Below, in pieces: positions 23,457 to 31,694 of a stretch of 35,444 bases of DNA. Made by a program: the position numbers and the translations under genes. Positions within the stretch are counted from its first letter, which is position 1. Every line of letters starts with the position of its first letter. The stretch spans positions 1 to 35,444 of the forward strand of contig DUQS01000024.1 in assembly GCA_012837685.1 (NCBI GenBank), read 5' to 3'. The stretch comes from Bacteroidales bacterium. Lineage in GTDB: Bacteria; Bacteroidota; Bacteroidia; Bacteroidales; Paludibacteraceae. The notes beneath the pieces were generated by a model that was given only the letters and a program-made list of their open reading frames with translations, was not told the DNA's origin and ran no database searches.

Positions 23457-23486
23457 AAAAAAACACCCACAAATTATGCGGATGTT
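23457..23486 (-). terminator. Terminator of tRNA-Pro
   Basis: On the minus strand AACATCCGCA (23486-23477) pairs with TGTGGGTGTT (23471-23462), with G-U pairs, and is followed by seven T residues. Confidence 0.75.
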
Positions 23487-23491
23487 TAGTG

Positions 23492-23564
23492 TCGGGGTGA
23501 CAGGACTCGAACCTGCGACCGCCTGGTCCCAAACCAGGTACGCTACCAACTGCGCTACGCCCCG
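23492..23564 (-). tRNA. tRNA-Pro (anticodon TGG)
   Basis: A 73-nt cloverleaf on the minus strand starting CGGGGCG. Anticodon arm CCTGG-TTTGGGA-CCAGG gives TGG, which can read all proline codons. T-arm is GCAGG-TTCGAGT-CCTGT. The acceptor stem ends in CACCCCG with discriminator A and has one C-A mismatch at 6:67. Promoter at 23587-23618. Confidence 0.96.
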
Positions 23565-23586
23565 AAGTGTTGTTTTAAACGGTTTG

Positions 23587-23618
23587 CAAAGATATCTCTT
23601 TTTTTTGTAATTTCCAAA
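23587..23618 (-). promoter_or_regulatory. Promoter of tRNA-Pro
   Basis: Minus strand TTTG (23618-23615), 20 bases, TATCTTTG (23594-23587): a full consensus match, with start expected about 15 bases before the tRNA. Confidence 0.8.
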
Positions 23619-23645
23619 AAAAGTCGGAGCAAATATCAAATGTCG

Positions 23646-24338
23646 TTATTGGTTGTTTATTAAGATGTTAACCAACTTTGGCAGTCCTGTTGCCGACTTT
23701 TCCTTGATATGAGTAACCTTGTTTCCAACGTTCGCAAGTGCGGGTTGTCCCGGGTCAACCAAATAAATCGGTACATTCGGACGGATGTTATAAATGAGCG
23801 ATGCTGCCGGATAGACTGCCAACGAAGTGCCGACAACCACGAAAATATCGGCTGTTTGCGCAATTTCAATAGCTTTTTCAAAATAGGGCACAGCTTCGCC
23901 AAAAAATACGACATACGGGCGTAGCAACGACCCGTCGGGATGGCGCATATCCAAAGGCTGTTCCCAACCTTCAAGTGGCACTGTTGCTAAATCGTCGTTG
24001 CTGCTGCGCAATTTGGTGATTTCGCCGTGTAGATGTAGCACATGAGACGAACCGGCGCGTTCGTGCAAGTCGTCAATATTTTGTGTAATAACCCGCACAT
24101 CGAAATGATTTTCTAACTCTTTTAGAGCTAAATGACCTGCATTGGGCTTTTTCGACAAAACTTCTTTGCGGCGTTCGTTATAAAAATCAATCACCAATTT
24201 GCGGTTGCGAACCAATGCTTCGGGCGTGCACACATCTTCAATGCGATAGTTAGCCCACAATCCGTTGCTATCTCTAAACGTGGCAATGCCACTGTCAGCC
24301 GAAATTCCGGCACCTGTAAACACAACTAATCGTTTCAT
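23646..24338 (-). CDS. cobB: NAD-dependent protein deacylase (sirtuin) without zinc cysteines
   Basis: Sir2 enzymes remove acyl groups from lysine using NAD. I start at ATG 24338 (MKRLVVFTGAGISADSG), since the in-frame ATG 30 bp upstream adds ten residues unlike the family. The NAD site GAGISADSGI, FRDSNGLW, the TQNIDDLHERAG motif (Asn87, Asp89) and catalytic His104 in LHLHGEI are intact, and 230 aa is normal for the class. The small zinc domain (about 107-140) has no cysteine at all, whereas E. coli CobB has four; the region is still present in length. I recall similar zinc-less sirtuins in Bacteroidetes. It is cytosolic, monocistronic, and divergent from gcvP. Confidence 0.87.
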   Translation of the reverse strand: MKRLVVFTGAGISADSGIATFRDSNGLWANYRIEDVCTPEALVRNRKLVIDFYNERRKEVLSKKPNAGHLALKELENHFDVRVITQNIDDLHERAGSSHVLHLHGEITKLRSSNDDLATVPLEGWEQPLDMRHPDGSLLRPYVVFFGEAVPYFEKAIEIAQTADIFVVVGTSLAVYPAASLIYNIRPNVPIYLVDPGQPALANVGNKVTHIKEKSATGLPKLVNILINNQ

Positions 24339-24365
24339 TGTAGTTTGAATTTTGTTATCCTTTTG

Positions 24366-24373
24366 CAAATATA
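24366..24373 (-). promoter_or_regulatory. -7 element of the sirtuin gene
   Basis: TATATTTG on the minus strand fits TAnnTTTG, about 28 bp before the ATG at 24338. The nearest TTTG upstream is 23 bases away, longer than usual. Confidence 0.45.
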
Positions 24374-24538
24374 CAAAAAAAACGGATAATTTCCGACAAA
24401 AAACAGGTTTTTTATCGACCTATTAAATTGTTTTGAACAGTCTGTTTTAAACTTGCTAAATCCCTTTCAGAGGCTTGTTTGAGTGTAGTTGTTGATAAAA
24501 AGCAAAGGATTTATCTTTTCAGTTCCAAAATTGTGTAT

Positions 24539-24546
24539 TATCTTTG
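24539..24546 (+). promoter_or_regulatory. -7 element of gcvP
   Basis: TATCTTTG lies 26 bp before the gcvP ATG at 24573. The -33 area has T-rich sequence without exact TTTG. It may also drive the genes that follow gcvP, as gaps there are short. Confidence 0.5.
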
Positions 24547-24572
24547 TAGATTATTTTATATTTAACGTTTTA

Positions 24573-27410
24573 ATGAAACAATTTTATTCCCGTCACATAG
24601 GCATTACATCAGAGGATGCGGCAAAAATGTTAGAAATGGTTGGTGTTCGGTCAATGGACGAACTTATAGAACAAACTATTCCTAATAACATAAGGCTTTC
24701 AGAACCACTTCGTTTGCCATCGGCAATGGGCGAAGGTGAGTTTTTGCGTCACATACACAGTTTGGCGCGTCAAAACGAATTATTCGACAACTACATAGGA
24801 CTTGGCTACTACGGCACGGAAACGCCTGCCGTTATTTTGCGCAACGTGTTTGAAAATCCGGTGTGGTACACTTCTTATACGCCTTATCAGGCTGAAATTT
24901 CGCAAGGTCGATTGGAAGCGTTGTTCAATTTCCAAACGATGGTGTGCGATTTGACCGCCATGCCGTTGTCGAACTGTTCGCTGCTTGACGAGGCGACAGC
25001 AGCCGCTGAAGCGATGACAATGATGTTTCGCTTGCGGAGCAAAAATTTGCAGAAAGAAGGAGTTGCTACGCTTTTAGTCGATGAAAATCTGTTTCCGCAA
25101 ACGCTTTCGGTGCTGAAAACGAGGGCTTTGTCGCAAGATATAGAACTGTTGATTACCGATGTCGCTTCATTCCAATTCGATACGCCCATTTTTGGTGCTG
25201 TCGTACAGTATCCCGATGCGAATGGAAATATACGGGATTATAGAGAGTTTTGTTCAAAATGCCACGATAATGATGCCAAATTAACCGTTATTGCCGATTT
25301 GATGAGTTTGGTGTTACTCACGCCCCCGGGAGAATGGGATGCTGATATAGCGGTTGGTTCTACGCAACGGTTCGGATTGCCAATTGGCTACGGCGGACCG
25401 GCGGCAGCTTATCTGGCAACACGCGAGGAGTTTAAGCGCGACATTCCCGGGCGTATCGTCGGACTTTCGCACGACATGGATGGAAAACCGGCTTATCGTT
25501 TGGCTTTGCAGATGCGCGAACAACACATTAAACGCGAAAAAGCCACATCGAATATTTGCACGGCACAAGCGTTACCGGCTATTATGGCGGCGTTTTATGC
25601 AATTTATCATGGAGCGGAAGGACTTTTGGATATCGCCATGGATATTCACCTGAAAACGGTCTATTTGTCGAAATTGCTTTCTAAATTGGGTTATCGACAA
25701 CTGAATGAGGTCTTTTTTGATACGTTGCGGATAGTATTACCGAATGAAATGAATGCGTGTGAAGTGCAACGTGTTTTGGAAGAAAATCGCATCAATATCC
25801 GCTATATTGATGAAAAAACCATAGGTATCAGTCTCGACGAAACGACTTCTGTAACGGCATTGACCAAGCTTATTCATTTGTTTGCAAAATTAGCTTCTAA
25901 ATCGGTCGATTTAAAAACATTGCAGGTAGAAGAGCCGCAAATTAGTGAATCTCTATTGCGAAAATCGGCTTATTTGACGCACGATGTGTTCAAAAAATAC
26001 CGTTCGGAAACAGAAATGATGCGTTACATCAAACGTTTGGAAAGGAAAGATATTTCGCTCACGCATTCGATGATTCCGCTTGGTTCGTGCACTATGAAAT
26101 TGAACGCTGCCGCAGAAATGCTTCCCACCGTTTGGTTTGAATTTTTAAATCTGCATCCGTTCGCACCTCAAGAACAAGCAAAAGGTTATCAAGAACTTAT
26201 TAAAAATATGTCGGCTTATTTGGCTGAAATAACAGGTTTTGAAGCCGTTAGTTTGCAGCCGACTTCGGGCGCAGCCGGCGAATATGCAAGTCTTGTAACG
26301 ATACGGAACTATTTCTATTCAACAAATCAAGAACAGCGCCGAAAAATGCTTATTCCCGTTTCGGCTCACGGAACGAACCCTGCAAGTGCCGCACAAGCCG
26401 GATTTACGGTTGTAACGGTGGCGTGCGACGAAAAAGGCAATGTCGATGTGGACGATTTGCGACAAAAAGCCGAACAACTGCAATCGGAATTGGCAGGTTT
26501 GATGATTACTTATCCCTCGACGCATGGCATTTTTGAACCCGAAATTCGCGAAATTTGTGATATTGTTCATCAGTATGGCGGTTTAGTCTTTATGGACGGT
26601 GCCAATATGAATGGTCAAGTGGGTTTAACATCGCCCAAGCAAATTGGCGCAGACACTTGTCATCTCAATCTTCATAAAACATTTGCCAGTCCCCATGGCG
26701 GCGGCGGCCCCGGTGTTGGAGCCATTGGAACAACAGCCATGTTGGGCGATTATATGCCACAGCATCTGTTTACTTCCGATGACAATCGTTTTTCCGCTGT
26801 TAGTGCGGCACCTTGGGGCAATGTTTCGCTATTGCCGATAGCTTACGGATATATTCGTATGATGGGTGCCGAAGGCTTGACTTTAGCTACAAAAACAGCC
26901 ATATTGAGTGCCAATTATTTAGCGAAAAAGTTGGAAAAATATTACGGCATTGTCTATACGGGAGCAACGGGAAGAGTAGGGCATGAACTGATTTTAGATT
27001 GCCGTCAATTCAAATCAATGTGTGGAATTACCGAAACCGATATTGCTAAACGCTTGATGGACTACGGTTTTCATGCGCCGACACTCTCTTTTCCTGTGCA
27101 TGGTACATTAATGATAGAGCCGACCGAAAGCGAAAGTTTGGCGGAATTAGACCGTTTCGCAGAAGCATTGATTGCCATTCGTAACGAAATAGACGAAATT
27201 GCCGAAGGCAAACACACACAAGACAACAACGTACTTGTAAACGCACCGCATGCCGAATACAAAATAGTTGCCGATGATTGGAACTATCCATACAGCCGTA
27301 GTAAAGCGGCTTTCCCGCTTGATTGGGTAACCGAAAACAAGTTTTGGATTCCCGTGGGGCGTGTTGATAATGGTGCCGGCGACAGAAATTTAATTTGCAA
27401 ACAACAATAA
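24573..27410 (+). CDS. gcvP: Glycine dehydrogenase (decarboxylating), P-protein
   Basis: The P-protein of the glycine cleavage system decarboxylates glycine on PLP and passes the aminomethyl group to the lipoyl arm of GcvH. I start at ATG 24573 (MKQFYSRHIGITSEDAA), as the longer frame upstream adds 28 hydrophobic residues over the promoter. The 945-aa chain is the fused P1-P2 form: N-terminal half with YIGLGYYGTETPAVI and YTPYQAEISQGRLEALFNFQ, C-terminal half with PLP lysine Lys702 in HLNLHKTFASPHGGGGPG and SMIPLGSCTMKLNA. gcvT and gcvH are not in the window. A beta-lactamase-fold gene follows after 22 bp. Confidence 0.97.
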   Translation: MKQFYSRHIGITSEDAAKMLEMVGVRSMDELIEQTIPNNIRLSEPLRLPSAMGEGEFLRHIHSLARQNELFDNYIGLGYYGTETPAVILRNVFENPVWYTSYTPYQAEISQGRLEALFNFQTMVCDLTAMPLSNCSLLDEATAAAEAMTMMFRLRSKNLQKEGVATLLVDENLFPQTLSVLKTRALSQDIELLITDVASFQFDTPIFGAVVQYPDANGNIRDYREFCSKCHDNDAKLTVIADLMSLVLLTPPGEWDADIAVGSTQRFGLPIGYGGPAAAYLATREEFKRDIPGRIVGLSHDMDGKPAYRLALQMREQHIKREKATSNICTAQALPAIMAAFYAIYHGAEGLLDIAMDIHLKTVYLSKLLSKLGYRQLNEVFFDTLRIVLPNEMNACEVQRVLEENRINIRYIDEKTIGISLDETTSVTALTKLIHLFAKLASKSVDLKTLQVEEPQISESLLRKSAYLTHDVFKKYRSETEMMRYIKRLERKDISLTHSMIPLGSCTMKLNAAAEMLPTVWFEFLNLHPFAPQEQAKGYQELIKNMSAYLAEITGFEAVSLQPTSGAAGEYASLVTIRNYFYSTNQEQRRKMLIPVSAHGTNPASAAQAGFTVVTVACDEKGNVDVDDLRQKAEQLQSELAGLMITYPSTHGIFEPEIREICDIVHQYGGLVFMDGANMNGQVGLTSPKQIGADTCHLNLHKTFASPHGGGGPGVGAIGTTAMLGDYMPQHLFTSDDNRFSAVSAAPWGNVSLLPIAYGYIRMMGAEGLTLATKTAILSANYLAKKLEKYYGIVYTGATGRVGHELILDCRQFKSMCGITETDIAKRLMDYGFHAPTLSFPVHGTLMIEPTESESLAELDRFAEALIAIRNEIDEIAEGKHTQDNNVLVNAPHAEYKIVADDWNYPYSRSKAAFPLDWVTENKFWIPVGRVDNGAGDRNLICKQQ

Positions 27411-27432
27411 TCAAAATAAAACTTTTTTAATT

Positions 27433-28692
27433 ATGAAACAGATTGCATTCACATTTGCTTTGGTAATGGCTTTGGTGGGTTGTTGCCGACAAGAGAGCGA
27501 AAAACCTCAATGTTTTACAACGCCGGAAACGCCGTCAGGGTTTTACAAAGAGCGTTTGAGCCGAATAGACAGTGCTTTTCAGCGTGCCGTAGATGACGGA
27601 TTGATGCCACATGCCGTTACTTTTGTTGCACAAAACGGTGAAATTGTACACTATAAAGCATTCGGTTACCGCGATATCGAAAAGAATATTCCGTGCCAAA
27701 AAGATGATATTTTCAGAATGGCTTCGCAAACGAAGGCTATTGCTGTAGTTGGTTTGATGACTTTGTTTGAGGAAGGACTTTTTCAATTGGACGAACCGAT
27801 AAAAAAGTACATTCCCGCATTTGAAAATCCGCAAGTTTTGGTTGCTTACAATGCAAAAGATACTACTTACACAGTGCGTCCGGCTAAGCGAGATATTACT
27901 ATCCGCGATTTGATGACACATACATCAGGAATATCTTACGAAGGCAATCATTGGGCTATTATGAAAAAAGCGAACGTTCCGCCATTGAATACGCTTGAGC
28001 CTTATGTGCTTGGCGAAGTGGTTGATAGATTGGCAAAATTGCCTTTGGCGCACGACCCGGGTGAAAAGTTTACTTACAGTATGAATATCGAAGTGCTTGG
28101 ACGTTTGTCCGAAATTCTTTCGGAACAGTCGATTGACCTCTTTTTGAAAGAACGAATTTTCGATCCTCTGGGAATGAACGATACTTATTTCTATTTGCCT
28201 GAAGATAAAGCCGATAGATTGGTAACGTTGTACACTTATCCGCAAGGTGGTGCTTTGCAGCGCAGCGAGCATCCTATTCATCAAACTTATCCGATAGCCG
28301 GTGCAAAGACGTTTTTCAGCACAGGCGCAGGATTGAGTGGTACAATAGAAGATTATGCCAAATTTTGCCAAATGATTTTGAACGAAGGCGAATTTAACGG
28401 TCATCGCATTCTTGGTCGCAAAACCATTGAATTGATGAAACAGAATAATGTGAAAGATTTGCGTGGCGATATCGGTTTCGGTTTGGCTTGGGACGTGTTC
28501 CGTCCTCAATACGCTTACAAAAACATTGTTTCCGAAGGTTCGATGCGTTGGGGCGGCATGTTTGGCACCGATTATATCATCGACCCGAAAGAAAACTTGA
28601 TTGTGCTGATGTATGTCAATTTGCAGCCGAATTTCAGCGGATTGAACCCGAAAACATTGATGCACAATGTTACATATCAGGCTTTAAAATAA
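27433..28692 (+). CDS. Beta-lactamase-fold serine hydrolase lipoprotein (class C/esterase-like)
   Basis: A 419-aa secreted lipoprotein. The lipobox LVGC puts the acylated Cys at position 17, and CRQESE after it is acidic in the way that sends many Bacteroidetes lipoproteins to the cell surface. The fold is of the class C beta-lactamase/esterase EstB family: SxxK is Ser98-Gln-Thr-Lys101 (FRMASQTKAI), the Tyr motif is YSMN at 215-218, and WGGMFGTDYIID near the end takes the place of KTG. Members act as peptidases, esterases or acyltransferases more often than as true lactamases. It lies 40 bp before the steroid reductase homologue. As I recall, a beta-lactamase-annotated enzyme of Bacteroides uniformis attaches succinate to cholic acid, so a role on bile acids is a reasonable but untested idea. 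Confidence 0.85.
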   Translation: MKQIAFTFALVMALVGCCRQESEKPQCFTTPETPSGFYKERLSRIDSAFQRAVDDGLMPHAVTFVAQNGEIVHYKAFGYRDIEKNIPCQKDDIFRMASQTKAIAVVGLMTLFEEGLFQLDEPIKKYIPAFENPQVLVAYNAKDTTYTVRPAKRDITIRDLMTHTSGISYEGNHWAIMKKANVPPLNTLEPYVLGEVVDRLAKLPLAHDPGEKFTYSMNIEVLGRLSEILSEQSIDLFLKERIFDPLGMNDTYFYLPEDKADRLVTLYTYPQGGALQRSEHPIHQTYPIAGAKTFFSTGAGLSGTIEDYAKFCQMILNEGEFNGHRILGRKTIELMKQNNVKDLRGDIGFGLAWDVFRPQYAYKNIVSEGSMRWGGMFGTDYIIDPKENLIVLMYVNLQPNFSGLNPKTLMHNVTYQALK

Positions 28693-28732
28693 TGATAAAC
28701 AATTATTTATAATATTTCAAAAATTAAAATCA

Positions 28733-29515
28733 ATGCAAGGATTAATATTAAATCTTCAACAATTCAATGGGCTACTTATAATAATGGCAATTATTGCTCT
28801 TTTTGTTTTTATCGCTTTACATTATGTCGAAGCCGGTTATGGCAAAATGATTTCACCAAAGTGGGGAGTAGCCATCAACAACAAGTTAGCGTGGATTTTA
28901 ATGGAATGTCCCGTGTTTTTTGTGCTGCTCTATATTTGGTCGCAGTCGCCGCGTCAATGGGATACTGTGCCGTTAATTTTTTTCCTGTTATTTGAATTGC
29001 ACTATTTTCAACGTGCATTCATTTTTCCATTTTTGCTGAAAGGCAAAAGCAAAATGCCGCTTTCCATTATGGCTATGGGCATTTTGTTTAACACTATCAA
29101 CGGCTATATTCAGGGCGAGTGGATATTTTTTCTTGCTCCCGAAGATATGTACACCACCGAATGGCTTACTACACCACAATTTATCATTGGCACGATAATT
29201 TTCTTCATTGGTATGGGTATTAACCTTAACAGTGACCACGTTATACGCAATTTGCGTGCACCGGGTGACACAAAGCACTATTTGCCGAAAAAAAACATGT
29301 ACCGTTATGTAACGTCTGCCAACTATTTTGGTGAAATTGTAGAATGGACAGGTTTTGCAATTCTTACGTGGAGCTTGCCGGGTTTGATATTTGTTTTATG
29401 GACATGTGCTAACCTTGTGCCACGTGCCAATTCCATTTACCATAAATATAAAAAAGAATTTGGTGACGAATTTAACGAACGAAAACTCAAACGCATTTTT
29501 CCATTTATCTATTAA
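28733..29515 (+). CDS. Steroid 5-alpha-reductase homologue (SRD5A type, membrane)
   Basis: A 260-aa polytopic membrane protein with about six or seven helices (near 12-33, 52-70, 79-100, 107-124, 147-166, 198-232). The C-terminal block SANYFGEIVEWTGFAILTWS, then LPGLIF, PRANSIYHKYKKEFG and the end FPFIY, closely follows the human SRD5A2 block ending in IPFIF. Residues equal to the SRD5A2 active-site Glu57 and Tyr91 are present: Glu58 in WILMECP and Tyr91 in ELHYFQR. The family reduces the C4-C5 double bond of 3-oxo-4-ene steroids with NADPH to the 5-alpha (flat, allo) form. Followed by a flavin reductase and two SDRs, it matches the 5AR gene of bile-acid-converting Bacteroidales. A lipid enoyl reductase role cannot be excluded. 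Confidence 0.88.
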   Translation: MQGLILNLQQFNGLLIIMAIIALFVFIALHYVEAGYGKMISPKWGVAINNKLAWILMECPVFFVLLYIWSQSPRQWDTVPLIFFLLFELHYFQRAFIFPFLLKGKSKMPLSIMAMGILFNTINGYIQGEWIFFLAPEDMYTTEWLTTPQFIIGTIIFFIGMGINLNSDHVIRNLRAPGDTKHYLPKKNMYRYVTSANYFGEIVEWTGFAILTWSLPGLIFVLWTCANLVPRANSIYHKYKKEFGDEFNERKLKRIFPFIY

Positions 29516-29589
29516 AATATAATTGCAAGATGTTGAATTTTATATCGATTTGAATATAAGGCGTTTGCGTGTTACAAAAATAAAAATTC

Positions 29590-30849
29590 ATGAGTTCTAA
29601 ACTTTTCACTCCATTCAAACTCGGTCCTATTGAGTTGAGAAACCGTACTATACGGTCGGCCGCTTTTGAAAATATGGCTTATGGCAATAAGCCTTCCGAA
29701 GACCTTAAAAATTATCACGTTAGCGTAGCGCGTGGTGGCGTGGGTATGACAACAGTTGCTTATTGTGCTGTTGACCGGTCGGGCGTTTCGTTCGATGGAC
29801 AACTATATGTTTACGATGAGATAAAACCGGCTTTGAAAGAACTTACCGATGCCGTGCATGCCGAAGGTGCGAAAGTGAGCATGCAACTTGGTCATTGTGG
29901 CAATATGACGCATCGTGCTACCTGCAAATGTATGCCTGTAGGTCCAAGTAACGGCTTTAACCTTTATTCGCCAACTTTTTACCGTGGTTTGAAAAAAGAA
30001 GAAATCAAGACGTTGGTAAAACGTTTCGGCGAAGCTGTCGATTTTTGCCGCGATTGCGGATTCGATTGTGTGGAAGTTCACGCCGGACACGCTTATCTTA
30101 TATCGCAATTTCTAAATCCGATGATTAATCGGCGCCGCGATGAATATGGCGGTTCGCTTGAAAACCGTATGCGTTTCATGAACGAAGTTTTAGAAGAAGT
30201 GATGCTGCATGCCAAAGACGATATGGCAGTTGTGGTAAAAACCAATATGACAGACGGTTATCGTTTTGGTGTTTCGATGGAAGAAGGTCTTGAAATAGCT
30301 CGCAATATTCAACAACACGGTGTTCACGGTATTGTTCTGTCGGCTGGTACAGTAAGCGCAACGCCCATGCTAATTCTCGGTGGCGCTATGCCTTACAAAA
30401 CGTTGGCTTACTACATGGATATGAAAAAATTCTGGTGGTTGAAACTTGGTGTAAGATTGTTTGGTCGCATTGTTATTCCGCCAACGCCTTACAAAGAACT
30501 TTACTTTATGGAGTGGGCTAAACGGTTTAAAAAAGAGATTCCCGAAGCGAACTTTATCTATGTGGGTGGCATACAAAGTCGTGCTAATTGTGAAACAGTG
30601 CTTGCTGAAGGCTTTGAGTTGATGCAAATGGCACATGTGCTCATTCAAGATACCGATTTCGTAAACAAAATGAAAGAAGACGAAACCCATCGGTCGAAAT
30701 GCGGTCGCTCTAACTACTGTGTAGCTCGTATGTACACGATTGATATGAAATGTCACGAATGCGTTGATTTCCTGCCCAAAAAGATACAAAAAGAGATACA
30801 AAAAGCAGAAGCAAAAAATAAAAAAACGATGCCATCTGCGCAGAAATAA
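29590..30849 (+). CDS. Old Yellow Enzyme-type flavin reductase, candidate 5-beta-reductase
   Basis: A 419-aa FMN TIM-barrel protein of the OYE/2,4-dienoyl-CoA reductase/BaiCD group. Visible signs are LFTPFKLGPIELRNRTI, SMQLGHCGN, the catalytic His pair in VEVHAGHAYLISQFL (His164, His167), RRRDEYGGSLENR and YVGGIQSRANCE. Unlike BaiCD, BaiH and FadH (about 660 aa), it stops after the barrel: there is no FAD/NAD domain, only a Lys-rich tail. The cysteine cluster at the barrel end is Cys371-x5-Cys377-x10-Cys388 with Cys391 nearby; Ser374 holds the place of the second Fe-S ligand of the CxxC pattern. Next to a 5-alpha-reductase homologue and SDRs it is the expected 5BR partner giving 5-beta steroids. 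It is cytosolic. SDR1 starts 33 bp later. Confidence 0.85.
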   Translation: MSSKLFTPFKLGPIELRNRTIRSAAFENMAYGNKPSEDLKNYHVSVARGGVGMTTVAYCAVDRSGVSFDGQLYVYDEIKPALKELTDAVHAEGAKVSMQLGHCGNMTHRATCKCMPVGPSNGFNLYSPTFYRGLKKEEIKTLVKRFGEAVDFCRDCGFDCVEVHAGHAYLISQFLNPMINRRRDEYGGSLENRMRFMNEVLEEVMLHAKDDMAVVVKTNMTDGYRFGVSMEEGLEIARNIQQHGVHGIVLSAGTVSATPMLILGGAMPYKTLAYYMDMKKFWWLKLGVRLFGRIVIPPTPYKELYFMEWAKRFKKEIPEANFIYVGGIQSRANCETVLAEGFELMQMAHVLIQDTDFVNKMKEDETHRSKCGRSNYCVARMYTIDMKCHECVDFLPKKIQKEIQKAEAKNKKTMPSAQK

Positions 30850-30882
30850 TAAATACGGGCGTTGGAGAATAAATGATAAATA

Positions 30883-31686
30883 ATGACAAATTCAAACAAA
30901 ATCAACAGGTTAGCATTAGTTACCGGTGCTTCGTCGGGAATAGGATTGCACTATGCAACGCAGTTGGCTAAAGATTATCATACGGACTTGCTGCTGGTAA
31001 GCAATCAAGAAGAGGAGTTGAATGCAGTAGCCGAAAAATTGGCTAAGGAATATAATGTAAAAACCATTGCCCGATACGCCGACCTCAGCAAACAAGATGC
31101 CGCTGAAGAATTATACCAGTTTTGCATTGACAATCAGCTCGAAATAGACATTTTGATAAATAATGCCGGCGTGTTTTTCTTTAATCCGTATGTGGAAACA
31201 AGCATGCACCGCATCGAACTAATGCTCAATTTACACATGGTAACGGTAGCAAAACTGTGCCGTCTGTTCGGAGAAGATATGTGCCGTCGCGGTAGTGGCT
31301 ACATTTTGAATATGTCGTCAATGTCGGCGTGGATGGCAATGCCGGGCATACAGACTTACAACGCCACAAAAGCGTTTATCTACAATTTCAGCAAATCGTT
31401 GTGGTACGAATTTAAACCGAAAGGTGTCGGTGTTACGGTAATGACTCCGGGAGCTGTTGATACGGGCTTGTTCGGGCTGAGTGATAAATGGCGCAAATTT
31501 GCCGTAGCTGTCCATGTGAGCATTCCTCCCGAAAAATTGGTAAGGCGTGCCTTGAAAAAGATGTTCAAAAAGAAAAAATCGGATATGCCGGGTGTTATCA
31601 ACCATTTGTGTACGCCGTTGCTCAAACACATGCCCGATTGGTTGGTGTTTTTGGCAATTAAATTAGTAGGAAAATTTCAAAAATAA
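30883..31686 (+). CDS. Short-chain dehydrogenase 1, candidate hydroxysteroid dehydrogenase
   Basis: A classical SDR of 267 aa. The cofactor motif is TGASSGIG (14-21), the structural motif NNAG near 93, and the catalytic set Ser146 (ILNMSSMSAW), Tyr159 and Lys163 (YNATK). The general layout with a basic, partly hydrophobic C-terminus (about 220-267) resembles the HSD17B12/DltE-like branch, whose members act on steroids or long-chain 3-oxoacyl groups; the tail could touch the membrane. After the glycine motif the residue pattern around VSNQEEE lacks an obvious adenine-ribose Asp, so NADP use is possible. It is 33 bp after the flavin reductase and 8 bp before its paralogue. In this operon it would set the 3-oxo/3-hydroxy state of a steroid. 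Confidence 0.86.
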   Translation: MTNSNKINRLALVTGASSGIGLHYATQLAKDYHTDLLLVSNQEEELNAVAEKLAKEYNVKTIARYADLSKQDAAEELYQFCIDNQLEIDILINNAGVFFFNPYVETSMHRIELMLNLHMVTVAKLCRLFGEDMCRRGSGYILNMSSMSAWMAMPGIQTYNATKAFIYNFSKSLWYEFKPKGVGVTVMTPGAVDTGLFGLSDKWRKFAVAVHVSIPPEKLVRRALKKMFKKKKSDMPGVINHLCTPLLKHMPDWLVFLAIKLVGKFQK

Positions 31687-31694
31687 ATTCGGTT

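Noticed and set aside
23424-23639. 71-aa minus-strand ORF with a peptide like VAYLVWDQAVAGSSPVTP
   Set aside because: It is the translation of the tRNA-Pro gene and its flanks, a common false annotation.
24369-24572. Glycine riboswitch before gcvP
   Set aside because: No tandem aptamer core could be found, and the leader after the promoter is only about 20 nt.
27925-28665. 246-aa minus-strand ORF
   Set aside because: Lies wholly inside the beta-lactamase-fold gene and has no signature of its own.
27433-28692. True beta-lactamase (antibiotic resistance)
   Set aside because: KTG is replaced by WGG and the protein is a likely surface lipoprotein; family members are mostly esterases or peptidases.
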